From the NCBI RefSeq assembly GCF_964237555.1, contig NC_091445.1:49537551-49601550 (forward strand): a stretch of 64,000 nt of DNA, in the 5' to 3' direction. Position numbers and translations under genes: made by a program. Shown here in pieces: positions 45,926 to 57,560 of the stretch; positions within the stretch are counted from its first letter, which is position 1, and each line of letters opens with the position of its first letter. Source of the DNA: Oryctolagus cuniculus (lineage: Eukaryota > Chordata > Mammalia > Lagomorpha > Leporidae). The notes under the pieces were generated by a model that was not told where the DNA came from, did no database searches, and saw only the letters and a list, made by a program, of their open reading frames with translations.

Positions 45926-48239
45926 CTGACACTTTACTCAACAGTAGTACTGAGTCCAAAGGGCAGTTGGGAAATACTGAGACCCTAAATTGTTCTAAGC
46001 AGAAGTTACTCAGCCATACGCATCACATGGCAATAACATGAAGGATTTGCAAGGACAGTTTAGAAAGATATTGTATTTTTTACTTTTTTCCTCTTTTAAA
46101 GAATAGTTTTAAAGTGTCTGATTTGATTTGTTTAGCTATAGGAGTTATCACCTGTTCTCTGGCTAGGTGCAATATCTTAAACTTTAAACCTGTTCAGATT
46201 GACTAGGTCAATGATGACATGCCAATTTATCTCAGACAAAATACCCATCTCCACCGTCAAGTGGGCCATGATGACTGCTGTACCTGAATGTCTAGAACTA
46301 ATCAGCTGGTGTTCTGTTTGATTCTAGAGCTTGCATACTTAACAAATACAATTAAGTTTGTCACCTCAGCAGAATAGAGTTTCAGATACTTATTTTGTTC
46401 CTTATGATTCAGCTGATTATGCTCAATCAGGCTTGAATTTGTTTGAATATAATTGAGGTTTCCTCAGCTGGTGATTTTTCTTGCTAAATTAGTAATTATA
46501 TATACTCTTGCAACTTCTAGCAACCAATGAATATTAGACTGATTTATTTGTAGCTATGATCTGCCCATTTATGTTTGCTGCTATTTTAAGTCATTTGTTT
46601 TCCTGATGAGGTTTTAAATTTTCCCATTAGCACAGCTTATTGAATATGAATCGTTTCCTGGCTTCTCTTGTTTGCACATGTTATTGGGGTGGCAACTGAA
46701 TGCATACAAGTACATTTTATAAAGTCTGAATTTCCTTATGCTGATATAGCAGTAGATTAAAACCCATATGATGCTCAGGAATATTAACATATTTTTTTCA
46801 AAATAAATTTTTTTCTTGTCTACTATATACAAAGGTGGAGAAATTATCTTAAGGTAATATAGTTTTTTTTTCTTTTCTGTTTATAATTCCTATTTACCTG
46901 AGTTGTTCATTGGAAGACCCACAAGATAGGCAACTTCTGAGGATATTTGGGAAGTTTTAGAGCATGCAAATTAACATGCATACAGATGTGTATGGATGAG
47001 TGTGTGTGACAGAGCTGTGTGTCTAAAACCTGAAAACAGAAGACAAAATGCTTATAGGTTCATTTTATTACAGTGGACTCATGCGAAAAGCAAACAAAAG
47101 TGAGATTCTATGCTTTTTTCCTGAGTAATTTCACAAAAGGGAAGAATTTATTCTTTTAGTAAAACTTGGTGAAAGCGCTTTAAATTACTTGATATTAGAC
47201 CTAATGAAAACAGACAAGTCACCCAAATTTAGGGCTATGTGTCACTTATGTTGAATATTTTAAATAGTATAATATATATCTAGTATAAACCTTCAAGTCC
47301 ATATTAGGGTTTATTTACTGATTTATTTATTTTTGACTATGGTCTAGTGGTAAAATCCCAGCTTATGTCAAAACGTTTAGCTCATATCCTGCAACTAATT
47401 TGAAATTTATGAACTCAATTGGCCGGCTAACTATATTTGTGTTTTCACATCTTAAAATAAAGTACTTTGTGATTCAGATTTACACTAGACATACTAAAAC
47501 TGTCAACTTTGTGATCACTGAACTGAACTAGTTATCTACCCCATTCTATGCATTCCTGGGGGTCTGGCACTGAGGAGTAACAGGGAAAGCATCAAGGTTT
47601 CCCCTTTTTGCCAAAATGTGCTCTCTACATCTTACAATGCACAGCTAGTAGGAAAGTCTGCATATGGAAAAACAAATACTTATACATAAATATTTATTTC
47701 AAAAGCCAATTTGCATACTTTGAAGCTCTTTGTTAAATTCTACAAACCACAGTATTGTCCCCTAGTTTGGTCCCTACCCTCCATTTATCCTCTTGGATGG
47801 ATGATCCTATTGTGGATTGTATAATGGCTTTGACCTTCATTCCCCACTTATTACTGGATTGATTGTAGTTGAAATAAAGTTAGTACTTGTGGCTGTCTGT
47901 TAAAACTCTCCCCTCCAAGCCCTATGTATAACACCTTTCCTCAGACTTTGACTTATTGGTATAACTGTATTATAAAGAGAATTTGCTTATATGTATTCAT
48001 CAATAACATCTATATAATAACCTCTGGACTTTAAAAATAATTTTGTTTCTCATGTAACTTGATGTTCATGTTCATTGTATCTTCACATCCCAAGTGAGTG
48101 CTTATTTATTTGACTTCTCCATGATTTATCTTTAGGTAAATAGTTTCTAAAACATTTTTTGGAAGAAATCTTAGTATACACTGAGCTTAAACATACACAC
48201 CCACACACACACACATAATTAATTTACTTCAGAAGTCTT
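45924..48239. other. Longest repeat-free stretch in the window (2.3 kb)
   Basis: I see no SINE, L1 or LTR between the compound microsatellite and the SINE at 48,240, except for a short (CA)n at 48,191-48,213. No coding signal. Candidate conserved non-coding DNA is discussed in findings. Confidence 0.4.
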
Positions 48240-48284
48240 CAATAATTTTGAGAGGGAGAAGGAACACACACACACACACAGAGT

Positions 48285-48334
<50 letters not shown>

Positions 48335-48590
48335 CATTTCCATCAATTGATTTACTTTCCAAATGCCTGTAACAGCTGGAGTTTGTCTGGGGCTAAAGTC
48401 AGGAGCTGGGGATTCAATCCAGGTATCTTTTTTGGGTGGCAAGAACACAATTACTTGCACCATCACTGTTGCTTCCCAGGGTGTTCATTAGCAGAAAGCT
48501 GGAATCAGGGGTCAGAAACAGGAATCGACAGCAAGTGCTATGTGGGTATCCAAACCAGTGTCTTATCTGTTATGCTCAGTTCCCACTCCT
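48240..48590 (-). mobile_element. CSINE with expanded (AG)n
   Basis: Minus-strand copy. Its AG-rich portion became a CA/GA compound microsatellite (48,264-48,332). The body and head GTCTTATCTGTTATGCTCAG follow. Confidence 0.83.
48264..48332. repeat. Compound (CA)n(GA)n microsatellite in SINE
   Basis: ACACACACACACACACACAG followed by an almost pure GA run of about 50 bp. Confidence 0.92.
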
Positions 48591-49439
48591 ATTCCAATAA
48601 TCCACATTGGCCATCTCCTATTCATAAAACACTGTGTTAGGTGATTTGATAAATATTGAGAAAAGAAAATCACAGTTTATGCTTCAAACAGTGTGGTCAC
48701 CAGGTAGAGAAATAAAAAGCAGGCACAAATAATAATAGATTAAAAACTGTATCAAAGGATATACATATAAAACAAAGTTCCAAAAAGTAGAAACTATTTA
48801 CAATTTGAAGGATTAAAGAAGTGAGTTTGAAATATCTGGCATTGAGTTTGGGCTTTTAAAAACAGGTAGTTATACGAAATCATAAATTTCATGAAAGCAG
48901 AAAGCATGGGAACTCTACACAAGAAATAGAAAACAGTTGAGTTGAGCAAGATGTCAAGATGTATAAAGATAGAAAGGGTATGTATAAAGATAGAAAGGCC
49001 ACAGTCAGATGATTCAAGGTCTGCCTTGGAGAGACTACATCATGTAGTAGCTATTCGTATGAGTACTACAATGAATATCAAATAATATTTGAGCTAATAT
49101 AATGATATGGGTACTTTTCTTATAGCAAGAGAAGTACATGCAGCAGTTCTGTAGGGTGATGGAAAACAATGTGAGTTTGAGCAACAAAGGTGTCAACAGT
49201 AGATCCTACAACTGTGAAGATGTGGTGACTGAAACAAACACTGAGAGGTTACATCTATGACGAAGGCACAAAAGTGAATGGCAACTGAATATGTACAAAT
49301 TCTATTTACTGTGAGACAAGAATGGAGCACAATTTGGTAGAGAGTAAACTTGAATCAACAGAAGAAAAATATCTTCTGCATCACTTTTAGATTACTCTCT
49401 TGGAATGTTTCTGAGGTTATAAGAAAATAACTAAGTAAT
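48591..49439. other. Unique DNA
   Basis: Only a minor tandem duplication is seen: GTATAAAGATAGAAAGG occurs at 48,961-48,977 and 48,982-48,998. Confidence 0.4.
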
Positions 49440-49740
49440 TGATGCTGAGCAAGCATTCATTTGGCTCATGGTTCTAGTGGCTTCAAGGCCCAATCAAAGG
49501 GCTATATTTGATGAGGGCACTCTTTTTGTGTTATCTCAAGCAAAACATCAAAGAGAGGGCAAGAGAGAGCTGGAAATCAACCTTGTATCTCAAGCCCTTT
49601 TGTAATTGCCATTTATCCATTCATAAGCGGGGAGTTCTCATGACTTAAAGTCTTCTCATTAGGTTCCATCTCTCAGAATTGTTGCATTGAGAATCAGTTT
49701 TCAACACATGCTGTTTACAGACACATTCAGATCATATCAG
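49440..49740 (-). mobile_element. MaLR/MST-MLT1-like LTR
   Basis: The plus strand gives CATGGTTCTAGTGGCTTCAA, GATGAGGGCACTC, AAAGAGAGGGCAAGAGAGAG, TTATCCATTCATAAGCGGGG, CTCATGACTTAAAGTCTTCT and a final TTTTCAACACATGC. That is a reverse-complement MaLR LTR. Partial. Confidence 0.6.
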
Positions 49741-49784
49741 TCACTTCCCTATGTGCTCCCATAATGGCATTTTTTTTTCATTTT

Positions 49785-50109
49785 TGTTTTAATTTTTATT
49801 TATTTATTTATTTGACAGGCAGAGTTAGACTGAGAGAGAGAGAGAGACAGAGAAAGGTCTTCCTTCCATTGGTTCACCCCCAAATGGCTGCTTCGGCCAG
49901 CGCGCTGTGCCAATCCGAAGCCAGGAGCCAGGTGCTTCCTCCTGGTCTCCCATGCAGGTGAAGGGCCCAAGCATTTGGGCCGTCCTCCACTGCCTTCCAG
50001 GGCCACAGCAGAGAGCTGGACTGGAAGAGGAGCAACTTGGACAGAACCGGCTCCCCGGAGTACCGGCACCGCAGGCAGAGGATTAGCCTGGTGAGCCACG
50101 GCGCCAGCC
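49785..50109 (-). mobile_element. CSINE, intermediate type
   Basis: Minus-strand copy: TTATTTATTTATTTGACAGG tail region and head GTGAGCCACGGCGCCAGCCC. Flanks GGCATTTTTT and AGCATATTTT may be an imperfect target duplication. Confidence 0.92.
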
Positions 50110-50564
50110 CATAGCAGCATATTTTATTCAAGACAGAGTGAAAGGAGGAGTTACAGCCATCAGAGACAGTGAGAATAAGCTGGAATTGGAATGATCTAGT
50201 TGAAGCTGAAAGAGGAAGCCACAAGGTAGCCTCAGGATAAAAGGAACAATGGGTGAATGACATCCTCACATTCTCCAGAATACAGCAACCTTTTCAGATT
50301 TTTATTTTAACCAGTGAAACAGACTTTGGAAGTCTTATCTCTACAATCTAAGAGATTATTATGTACTACGCATTGCAAAAAGTTGTTAGAAAGGACTTTG
50401 AGTATTTTCATGACAAAGAAATGGTAATGGTTTGATGACATAGTTATGCTTACCCTGACTTGAACATTTGCACAATGTGTGCTAGCAACCAATACATCAC
50501 AGGGAACCCCATAAATACGTGCAATTTTTATGTATCAATTTGAAGATATTGAAAAATAGAATAA
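50110..50564. other. Unique DNA
   Basis: Nothing recognised. Confidence 0.35.
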
Positions 50565-50573
50565 AATTGTGAC

Positions 50574-50868
50574 TTTTTTAAGATTTATTTTATTTATTTG
50601 AAAGACAGAGTTACAGAGAGAGGTAGAGACAGAAAGAGAGGTCTTCCATCTGCTGGTTCACTCCCTAGATGGCCGCAACGTCCAGAGCTGTGCCAATCCG
50701 AAGCAGGTAGGTTCAGGGGCCAGGACTTGGGCCATCTTCAACTGCTATCCCAGGCCATAGCAGAGAGCTGGATTGGAAGAGGAGCAGCTGGGACTAGAAT
50801 CCACGCCCATATGGGATGCTGGTGCTTCAGGCCAGGGCTTTAACCCACTGCGCCACAGTGCTGGCCAC
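50574..50868 (-). mobile_element. CSINE
   Basis: Minus-strand copy with tail TTTTAAGATTTATTTTATTT and head GCGCCACAGTGCTGGCC. Exact 9-bp target duplication AATTGTGAC at 50,565-50,573 and 50,869-50,877. Confidence 0.92.
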
Positions 50869-50877
50869 AATTGTGAC

Positions 50878-53551
50878 ATTTTAAATCACTAAGTTTGTAG
50901 TGATTTTGACAGCAGCGAAAGAATCTAATATACCTCTGTGATTTTCCTCAGGCTTCACCAGAGGATTTCCAAGTGTTAGCTATCTACTGAGCTAACAGTA
51001 GATAGCAGGGAAGATAGTAGATGAGCAGGGAAGATGTCTTTCTCTCATATGTTCTGTTAATGATATTTGACAAAATCTATTTTCTGCTAGAATACATGAG
51101 AAAATGTTTGACAAGATTTTTATCGAGCACAATTTTGTATCTAAAATGTTATGAGTGATCTGTTAGAGTCAAGTCTCCCAGGGCTTCCCACTTTAAGGAA
51201 TACACTCTTCCCGGGCTCCACATCTCAGTATTCTGCAGCACCCCAGAAATATGAGTGGACCTCAGCTAAAAGATGGCAGCACTAGAGTAACCTGAATTGT
51301 AGCAGTTCTGGAAAATGAATAATGATAGTTATAGAACAAAAGAAATACATTTTTATTTCAATAGGAAACTAACAACCCCATTGCAATTTTATAAATATAT
51401 GAAGTTATTTAAAAAACCCATATTTTTAAAAATGTGACTATTCAGCAGAAATGCAGGTTTTAGAGAACTTCAGGCAAGTTATGGAACAATTAAAATATCT
51501 GCTTAACACAAGGCTAATTAAAATGCAAAACTCGTTATTCCAGACATAATAAAACTGGAAAAAGTCAGTAATAACAATGTACATTTTTCGATGATTAAAA
51601 TCATACCAATAAGGCAACAGAAAAGGACAAACGTGTCTCTGTTAGATGAGCTTGTTCCAAGAGGTTGTCAAATAGTCTGGGAACATCGTCTGCTATCACC
51701 CTCAGAAGGAAATGGAGATGTCTTGGTCACTGTCCATTTCTTGTGCTCTCTTCAGCATTCCCACGAGAACTCAGACAGAGAACAAAACATAATCCACACA
51801 CGGAAATGCTGTTGCTTATGAATAATGTGATTTATAAAACTTTCTTCAAATAACAGTGGAAGGGCCCGCATGATAATTATAGGAAGAATCATCTAAAGAA
51901 TTCACAAAGACAGGAAACCTACAACAAAGAATGAATAGGGCCATCAATAACACGAATAGCACCATGTGAGAGAACGGTCTACAAATTACAAGGCAGAGTG
52001 AACTTATTTAACAGCACCTGGGAACATATCCAGGAATATTTTATGTTTTCTCTGAAAGAATATTTAATGTGCACAGAAAATAGGGCAATTTTCATGACAA
52101 AGTCCTAAATAGAGGGAACATTCAAATGTCATCAAATTACTTTTCCTCTAAAGGTACAATATAAAATGTCCTTTCAATTTTTTTGACTAATAAATTATAT
52201 GTGATCTGTTTCTTATTTTCTTTGATCAATTTTTATGATAAAGGTATCCATTTTAATATATTGTCAGAAATTATGATGACTGTATTACAGCAGGAGGAAT
52301 AATGTGTCTATTCAGTTATAACATACACTTACTAAATTTGCTGAAGGATAAAATGAATGTTATAAACACTAAAGGGTAACAATTACCTCTAGTTCATATT
52401 TGTTTATCAATACATAAATAAAATTAATAAATGATCTTGTCAAATTAGAAACAATTATCAAATGCATAAAATAGACATGTTTTTTACATGAATTGGTATT
52501 GATGAATGTTCAATAATTCATACACATAGAAACTTTCAGAAATTGTATCCATTCTCTTTAAGACCTAGAGATAGGTTTGTCTTCTAAAAAATGGTTAAAT
52601 GTCTTTTATGTGGGACTTAAGGAACTGTTAGAACTATATGTATTCCAATCCAACACAAAAAATGAGTTAAAATAAAACTTCACACATAATGAACCAGTTC
52701 CCTAAACTGTATAGCTATTATGCCTGTTACCTGTAGTGGCGTCTGCAAACCTCTGATGTGTGTGTGTGTTTGTGTGTATTTGTAGGTGGGGTGGATTAAA
52801 TGTAACACATTCTAATATCTTATAACTGCCATAGAACACATCAGCAATACTTAAAGCTCCTGAGTAAAAGTAAAAAAGAAAAATGCAAAAAAAAAAAAAA
52901 ACTGGGGTTGTGAGATAAAAATATATGTAGAAAATGAGGCAAGTAACTGCAACCAAAATGGGGTATACACATTTCATAATAGAAATCACATATCTAAAGG
53001 GTCTGATTGTTTGGTTCATCCACTTAGAAATCTGAATTTTTGCTATAATAAGAGGGGTTTAATTTCATCCATAGACATATAAAAATCAATTTTTGTTATT
53101 AACTGTCCCCTGAATTGAAAACTGTCTTCACTATACTTGTACATTTCCTAGAGGCTCATTTCCCCCATTGTGAGCTCATTTCAGAGTTTAAACCTGGTTT
53201 TTCATAACCATATTGACAATTCACATTTCCACTAAATGATTATGTTCTCAGAACTTGCTCTTCTTCCATTTCCTATTTCGTGAAATGGCACAAAACACAT
53301 GGTCTTATCATAGACTCTTACCCTGATCTTTTTTCTACCATCTCAGTGAGTCACTTAATTATCACAAAATTATATCTCAAATTCTAACTGGTTTTCACAT
53401 TTTCACTCTTACTTTTTTCTAATAATTCTCTGTAAAAATGCATCCTTACATAAAGGTTTGCTAAAGAAACTTGACAAATGGAGAGGTGGACAGTGAGAAG
53501 TCCTGATATATCCTAGGATGTCTTCAGAAAATTGTTCTTTAAAAGATGATA
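50878..53551. other. Repeat-poor DNA, 2.7 kb
   Basis: No SINE, L1 or LTR recognised. It holds a perfect 11-bp-stem hairpin (50,979-51,006), a small GT-rich tract near 52,757-52,785 and a 15-A run at 52,887. The 76-codon frame at 51,591-51,821 is unrecognised. Confidence 0.4.
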
Positions 53552-53850
53552 CCTCTGGAGTGGGTTGTGGTGCAGTGGAGCAAGCAGCTGATTGGAATGT
53601 CCCCATGCCTTACAGGAGGGCCTGGTTCAAATTCTGGTTACTCTGCACTTCTGATCCAACTTCCTGCTTATGTTCCTGGGAGGCAACAGATGATGATTCA
53701 AGTGTTTGGACCCTGCCACCCACATGGGAGACCAGGATGTAATTCCTGGCTCCTGTCATCAGTCTGGCCCAGCTCTGGCTGTTGTAGACATTTGGGGATG
53801 AAATAAATCTCTCTCCCTATCTATCATTGTGGCTTTAAAATAAATAAAGC
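53552..53850 (+). mobile_element. Diverged CSINE
   Basis: Head TCTGGAGTGGGTTGTGGTGC, B box GGTTCAAATTCTGG, tail AAATAAATAAAGC. Confidence 0.83.
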
Positions 53851-53879
53851 TTAAAACAAAACTAAAGCAGTTACTGCTG

Positions 53880-54045
53880 GTCTATGTGTTTGGTGCAGCG
53901 GTGAAGTCACTGCTTGGGATGTCTGCATTCCATACCTGAGTGTCTGGTCTGCTTCCTGTCCACACTCCTGCAGTGTGAAACCTGGGAGGTAGCAGTGATA
54001 GCTCAAGCCCTGCCATTCATGTGGCATATCCTGACTGGGTTTCTG
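53880..54045 (+). mobile_element. CSINE, 3' truncated
   Basis: Head GGTCTATGTGTTTGGTGCAG, body to GTGGCATATCCTGACTGGGT, then unique sequence. No tail. Confidence 0.7.
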
Positions 54046-54468
54046 AAAATGCCAAAAACATAGCATTAAGCTATATTATGCTATGTATGATTATATATAA
54101 GAAACTCATTAAGGTTTATATGATTTGAATATCCAATACCTTAATGTATGTAAATATGTAAAACACATTGTATATATGTATTTCAATGTGAGTCTATCTA
54201 TTCTTTTATATGGCATGTATTGCAATAATTTTATGTGGCATGTACTGCAATAATAATTGCAAAACTGTTTCTGTTTCAGCCTATGAGGTCCTTGAACCAC
54301 AAAACCATGTTGCATTTATTGCTGTATTCTCAGCTCATGTCTATAACAGGAATTTCATAAAGACCAGTTAACTCAAATTAAGTGTTGACTATTTTATTAA
54401 AATTCTACAAGGGTGGATACAGTAAATTTTATTTGAAATTAGATACACAACAGTTAGAAAAGTTCAGT
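54046..54468. other. Unique AT-rich DNA
   Basis: A small tandem duplication of ATGGCATGTATTGCAATAAT (54,212) and GTGGCATGTACTGCAATAAT (54,236) is the only structure seen. Confidence 0.4.
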
Positions 54469-54483
54469 TAATACTAAACTTTT

Positions 54484-54856
54484 TAAAGAAGATTTATTTA
54501 TTTATTTGAAGGTAGAGTTACAGAGAGGCAGAAAGAGAAGGAGAGGAGACAGAGAGGGAGAGAGAGAGAGGGAGGGAGAGAGATAGAGCGAGAGAAAGTT
54601 TTCCATCTGCTAGTTCATGCCCCAGATGGCTGCAACAACTGGAGCTGCGCTGATCAGAAGGCAGGAGCCAGGAGCTTCTTCTGTGTCTCCCACACAGTTG
54701 CAGGGGCCCAAGGACTTGGGCCATCTTTTACTGCTTTCTCAGGCCATAGCAGAGAGCTGGATCAGAAGTGGAGCAGCCGGGACTTGAACCAGAGTCCATA
54801 TGGGATGCCGGCACTGTAGGCGACGGCTTTACCTGCTGTGCCAGAGCGTTGGCCCC
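54484..54856 (-). mobile_element. CSINE with expanded GA tract
   Basis: Minus-strand copy. Exact 15-bp target duplication TAATACTAAACTTTT at 54,469-54,483 and 54,857-54,871. Purine tract at 54,520-54,596; head side GCTGTGCCAGAGCGTTGGCC. Confidence 0.94.
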
Positions 54857-55067
54857 TAATACTAAACTTTTAAACACTCCCAAATAAAAAGACATTTGTA
54901 CATACTAGGTAAATTCCAGCTGATTCCAGTAGGTGGAATGATTTGTCCACCTACTATGCACTCTTTTGTGAATCCACTGGAGCTATGTACAATGTTCTGA
55001 TGCTACATTTTTACCATATTCTCAAATGAAAAATCAAAAACATCAAGACATCAAGAATAAAGTCGTA

Positions 55068-55388
55068 GCCGGCGCCGTGGCTCAATAGGCTAATCCTCCA
55101 CCTTGCGGCGCCGGCACAGCGGGTTCTAGTCCCGGTCGGGGCGCCGGATTCTGTCCCGGTTGCCCCTCTTCCAGGCCAGCTCTCTGCTATGGCCAGGGAG
55201 TGCAGTGGAGGATGGCCCAGGTGCTTGGGCCCTGCACCCCATGGGAGACCAGGAAAAGCACCTGGCTCCTGGCTCCTGCCATCGGATCAGCGCGGTGCGC
55301 CGGCTACAGCGGCGGCCATTGGAGGGTGAACCAATGGCAAAGGAAGACCTTTCTCTCTCTGTCTCTCTCTCTCACTGTCCACTCTGCC

Positions 55389-55427
<39 letters not shown>
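55068..55427 (+). mobile_element. Very young CSINE with long pure A tail
   Basis: Head GCCGGCGCCGTGGCTCAATA, 3' end CACTCTGCCTATAAAA and about 38 uninterrupted A residues (55,392-55,429). Exact 15-bp target duplication AAGAATAAAGTCGTA at 55,053-55,067 and 55,428-55,442. Confidence 0.97.
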
Positions 55428-55431
<4 letters not shown>

Positions 55432-55629
55432 ATAAAGTCGTAACCTCGTCAATGAACAAATGGTCAATATCACAGTTCAGCTATTTATTACCTTTATTTA
55501 CTTATGAAAATTTATTTTATTTTATACCTAAATTTCTTATATTTTAATGCAGAGAACAAAAGATTACAGTGATTAATGAATATAGCACGTCTAACTATCC
55601 AGTATATAATAAGTTTAACCTAAGTTGTA

Positions 55630-55645
55630 CCACATTTTATTTTTT
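55630..55645. repeat. Left target duplication of the L1/SINE chimera
   Basis: CCACATTTTATTTTT, recurring exactly at 57,526-57,540. Confidence 0.85.
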
Positions 55646-57311
55646 ATTTATTTTTTTAATTTTTTTATTTTTATTTTTTATCTTTTTTTAACTTTTATTT
55701 AATGAATATAAATTTCCAAAGTACAGCTTATGGATTACAATGGCTTCCCCACATAACATCCCTCCCAACCGCAACCCTCCCCTTTCCCACTCCCTCTCCC
55801 CTTCCATTCACATCAAGATTCATTTTCGATTCTCTTTATATACAGAAGATCAGTTTAGCATACATTAAGTAAAGATTTCAACAGTTGCTCCCACACAGTA
55901 ACATAAAGTGAAAAATACTGTTTGAGTACTAGTTATACCATTAAATCTCAATGTAGAGCACACTAAGGACAGAGATCCTACATGAGGAGTAAGTGCACAG
56001 TGACTCCTGTTGTTGACTTAACAAATTGACACTCTTGTTTATGGCCTCAGTAATCACCTTAGGCTCTTGTCATGAGCTGCCAAGGCTATGGAAGTCCCCT
56101 GAGTTCACCGACTCTGATCATATTTAGAAAAGGCCATGGTCAAAGTGGAAGTTCTCTCCTCTCTTCAGAGAAAGGTACCTCCTTCTTTGATGACCCGTTC
56201 TTTCCACTGGGATCTCACTCACAGAGATCTTTCATTTAGTTTTTTTTTTTTTTTTTTTTTCCCCCAGAGTGTCTTGGCTTTCCATGCCTGAAATACTCTC
56301 ATGGGCTTTTCAGCCGGATCCACATGCCTTAAGGGCTGATTCTGAGGCCAGAGTGCTGTTTAGGACATCTGCCATTCTATGGGTCTGCTGTGTATCTCAG
56401 ATCCCATGTTGGATCGTTCTCTCCCTTTTTTATTCTATCAGCTAGTATTTGCAGACACTAGTCTTGTTTATGTGATCCCTTTGGTTCTTAGTCCTATCAT
56501 TATGATCAATTGTGAACAGAAATTGATCACTGGGACTAGTGAGATGGCATTGGTACATGCCACCTTGATGGGATTGAATTGGAATCCCCTGGTATGTTTC
56601 TAACTCTACCGTTTGAGGTAAGTCAGCTTGAGCATGTCCTGAATTGCACATCTCTTCCTTCTCTTATTCCCACTCTTATATTTAACAGAGATCACTTTTC
56701 AGTTAAGTTTCAGCACTTAAGAAGAATTGTGTATTGATTACAGTATTCAACCAAAAGTATTAAGTAGAACAAACAAAAAAAATACTAAGAGGGATAACAT
56801 ATTAAGTTGTTCATCAACAGTCAGGGCGAGGGCTAATCAAGTCACCATTTCTCATAGTGTTCATTTCACTTTAACAGATTTCCTTTTTGGGGCTCAGTTA
56901 GTTGTCACCTATCAGGGAGAACATGTGGTATTTGTCCCTTTGGGATTGGTTTATTTCACTCAGCATAATGTTTTCCAAATTCCTAACAGGGATCACTTTT
57001 CAGTTAAAATTTAAACACCTAAGAATAATTGTGTGTTAATTACAGAGTTCAACCAATGATACTAGAACAAAAAAAATACTAAAATGGATAAAGTATTACA
57101 TTGTACATCAACCATCAGGACAAGAGCTGATCAAGTCACTGTTTCTCATAGTGTCCATTTCACTTCAACAAGTTTTCCCTTTGGTGCTCAGTTAGTTGTC
57201 ATCGATCAGGGAGAACATATGATATTTGTCCCTTTGGGACTGGCTCAATTCACTCAGCATGATGTTTTCCAAATTCCTCCATCTTGTTGCAAATGACTGG
57301 GTTTCATTGTT
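55646..57311 (-). mobile_element. L1 3' end, antisense, with tandem 3' segment
   Basis: Read on the minus strand: the very end of ORF2 (near 57,300), 3' UTR, then an A-rich tail at 55,646-55,690. The block covering the ORF2 end and proximal 3' UTR appears twice in tandem: 56,687-56,987 and 56,988-57,272. The frames at 56,727-57,296 reflect that repeat. At its 5' end the L1 is joined directly to a SINE piece in the opposite orientation. Confidence 0.92.
56687..57272 (-). repeat. Tandem duplication of about 300 bp in L1 3' region
   Basis: Two units share GATCACTTTTCAGTTAA at one end and GTTTTCCAAATTCCT at the other, with many substitutions between them. The other L1 copies here (30.1 kb and 35.1 kb) have this block once. 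Confidence 0.9.
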
Positions 57312-57525
57312 TCACTAGGCTAATCTTACGCCTTGCGGCGCTGGCACAGCGGGTTCTAGTCCCGGTCAGGGCACCGGATTCGGTCCCGGTTTCCCCTCTT
57401 CCAGGCCAGCTGTCTGCTGTGCCAGGGTGTGCAATGGAGGATGGCCCAAGTACTTGGGCCCTGCACCCCATGGGAGACCAAGATAAGTTCCTGGCTCCTG
57501 CCATCGGATCAGCGTGGCGTGCCGG
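57312..57525 (+). mobile_element. CSINE piece fused to the antisense L1
   Basis: Begins inside the SINE head (CACTAGGCTAATCTTACGCC), B box GTTCTAGTCCCGGTC, and stops at GGCGTGCCGG, with the CT-rich part and tail missing. It has no target duplication of its own: the right flank 57,526-57,540 pairs with 55,630-55,645, left of the L1. SINE and L1 therefore entered together. Confidence 0.85.
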
Positions 57526-57560
57526 CCACATTTTATTTTTAATCATCCTTACAGTAGGTT

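Noticed and set aside
51591..51853. 62-76 codon frames in repeat-poor DNA as a small gene or exon
   Set aside because: No recognised protein similarity, no defensible splice sites and two overlapping frames. Within chance for this length of DNA.
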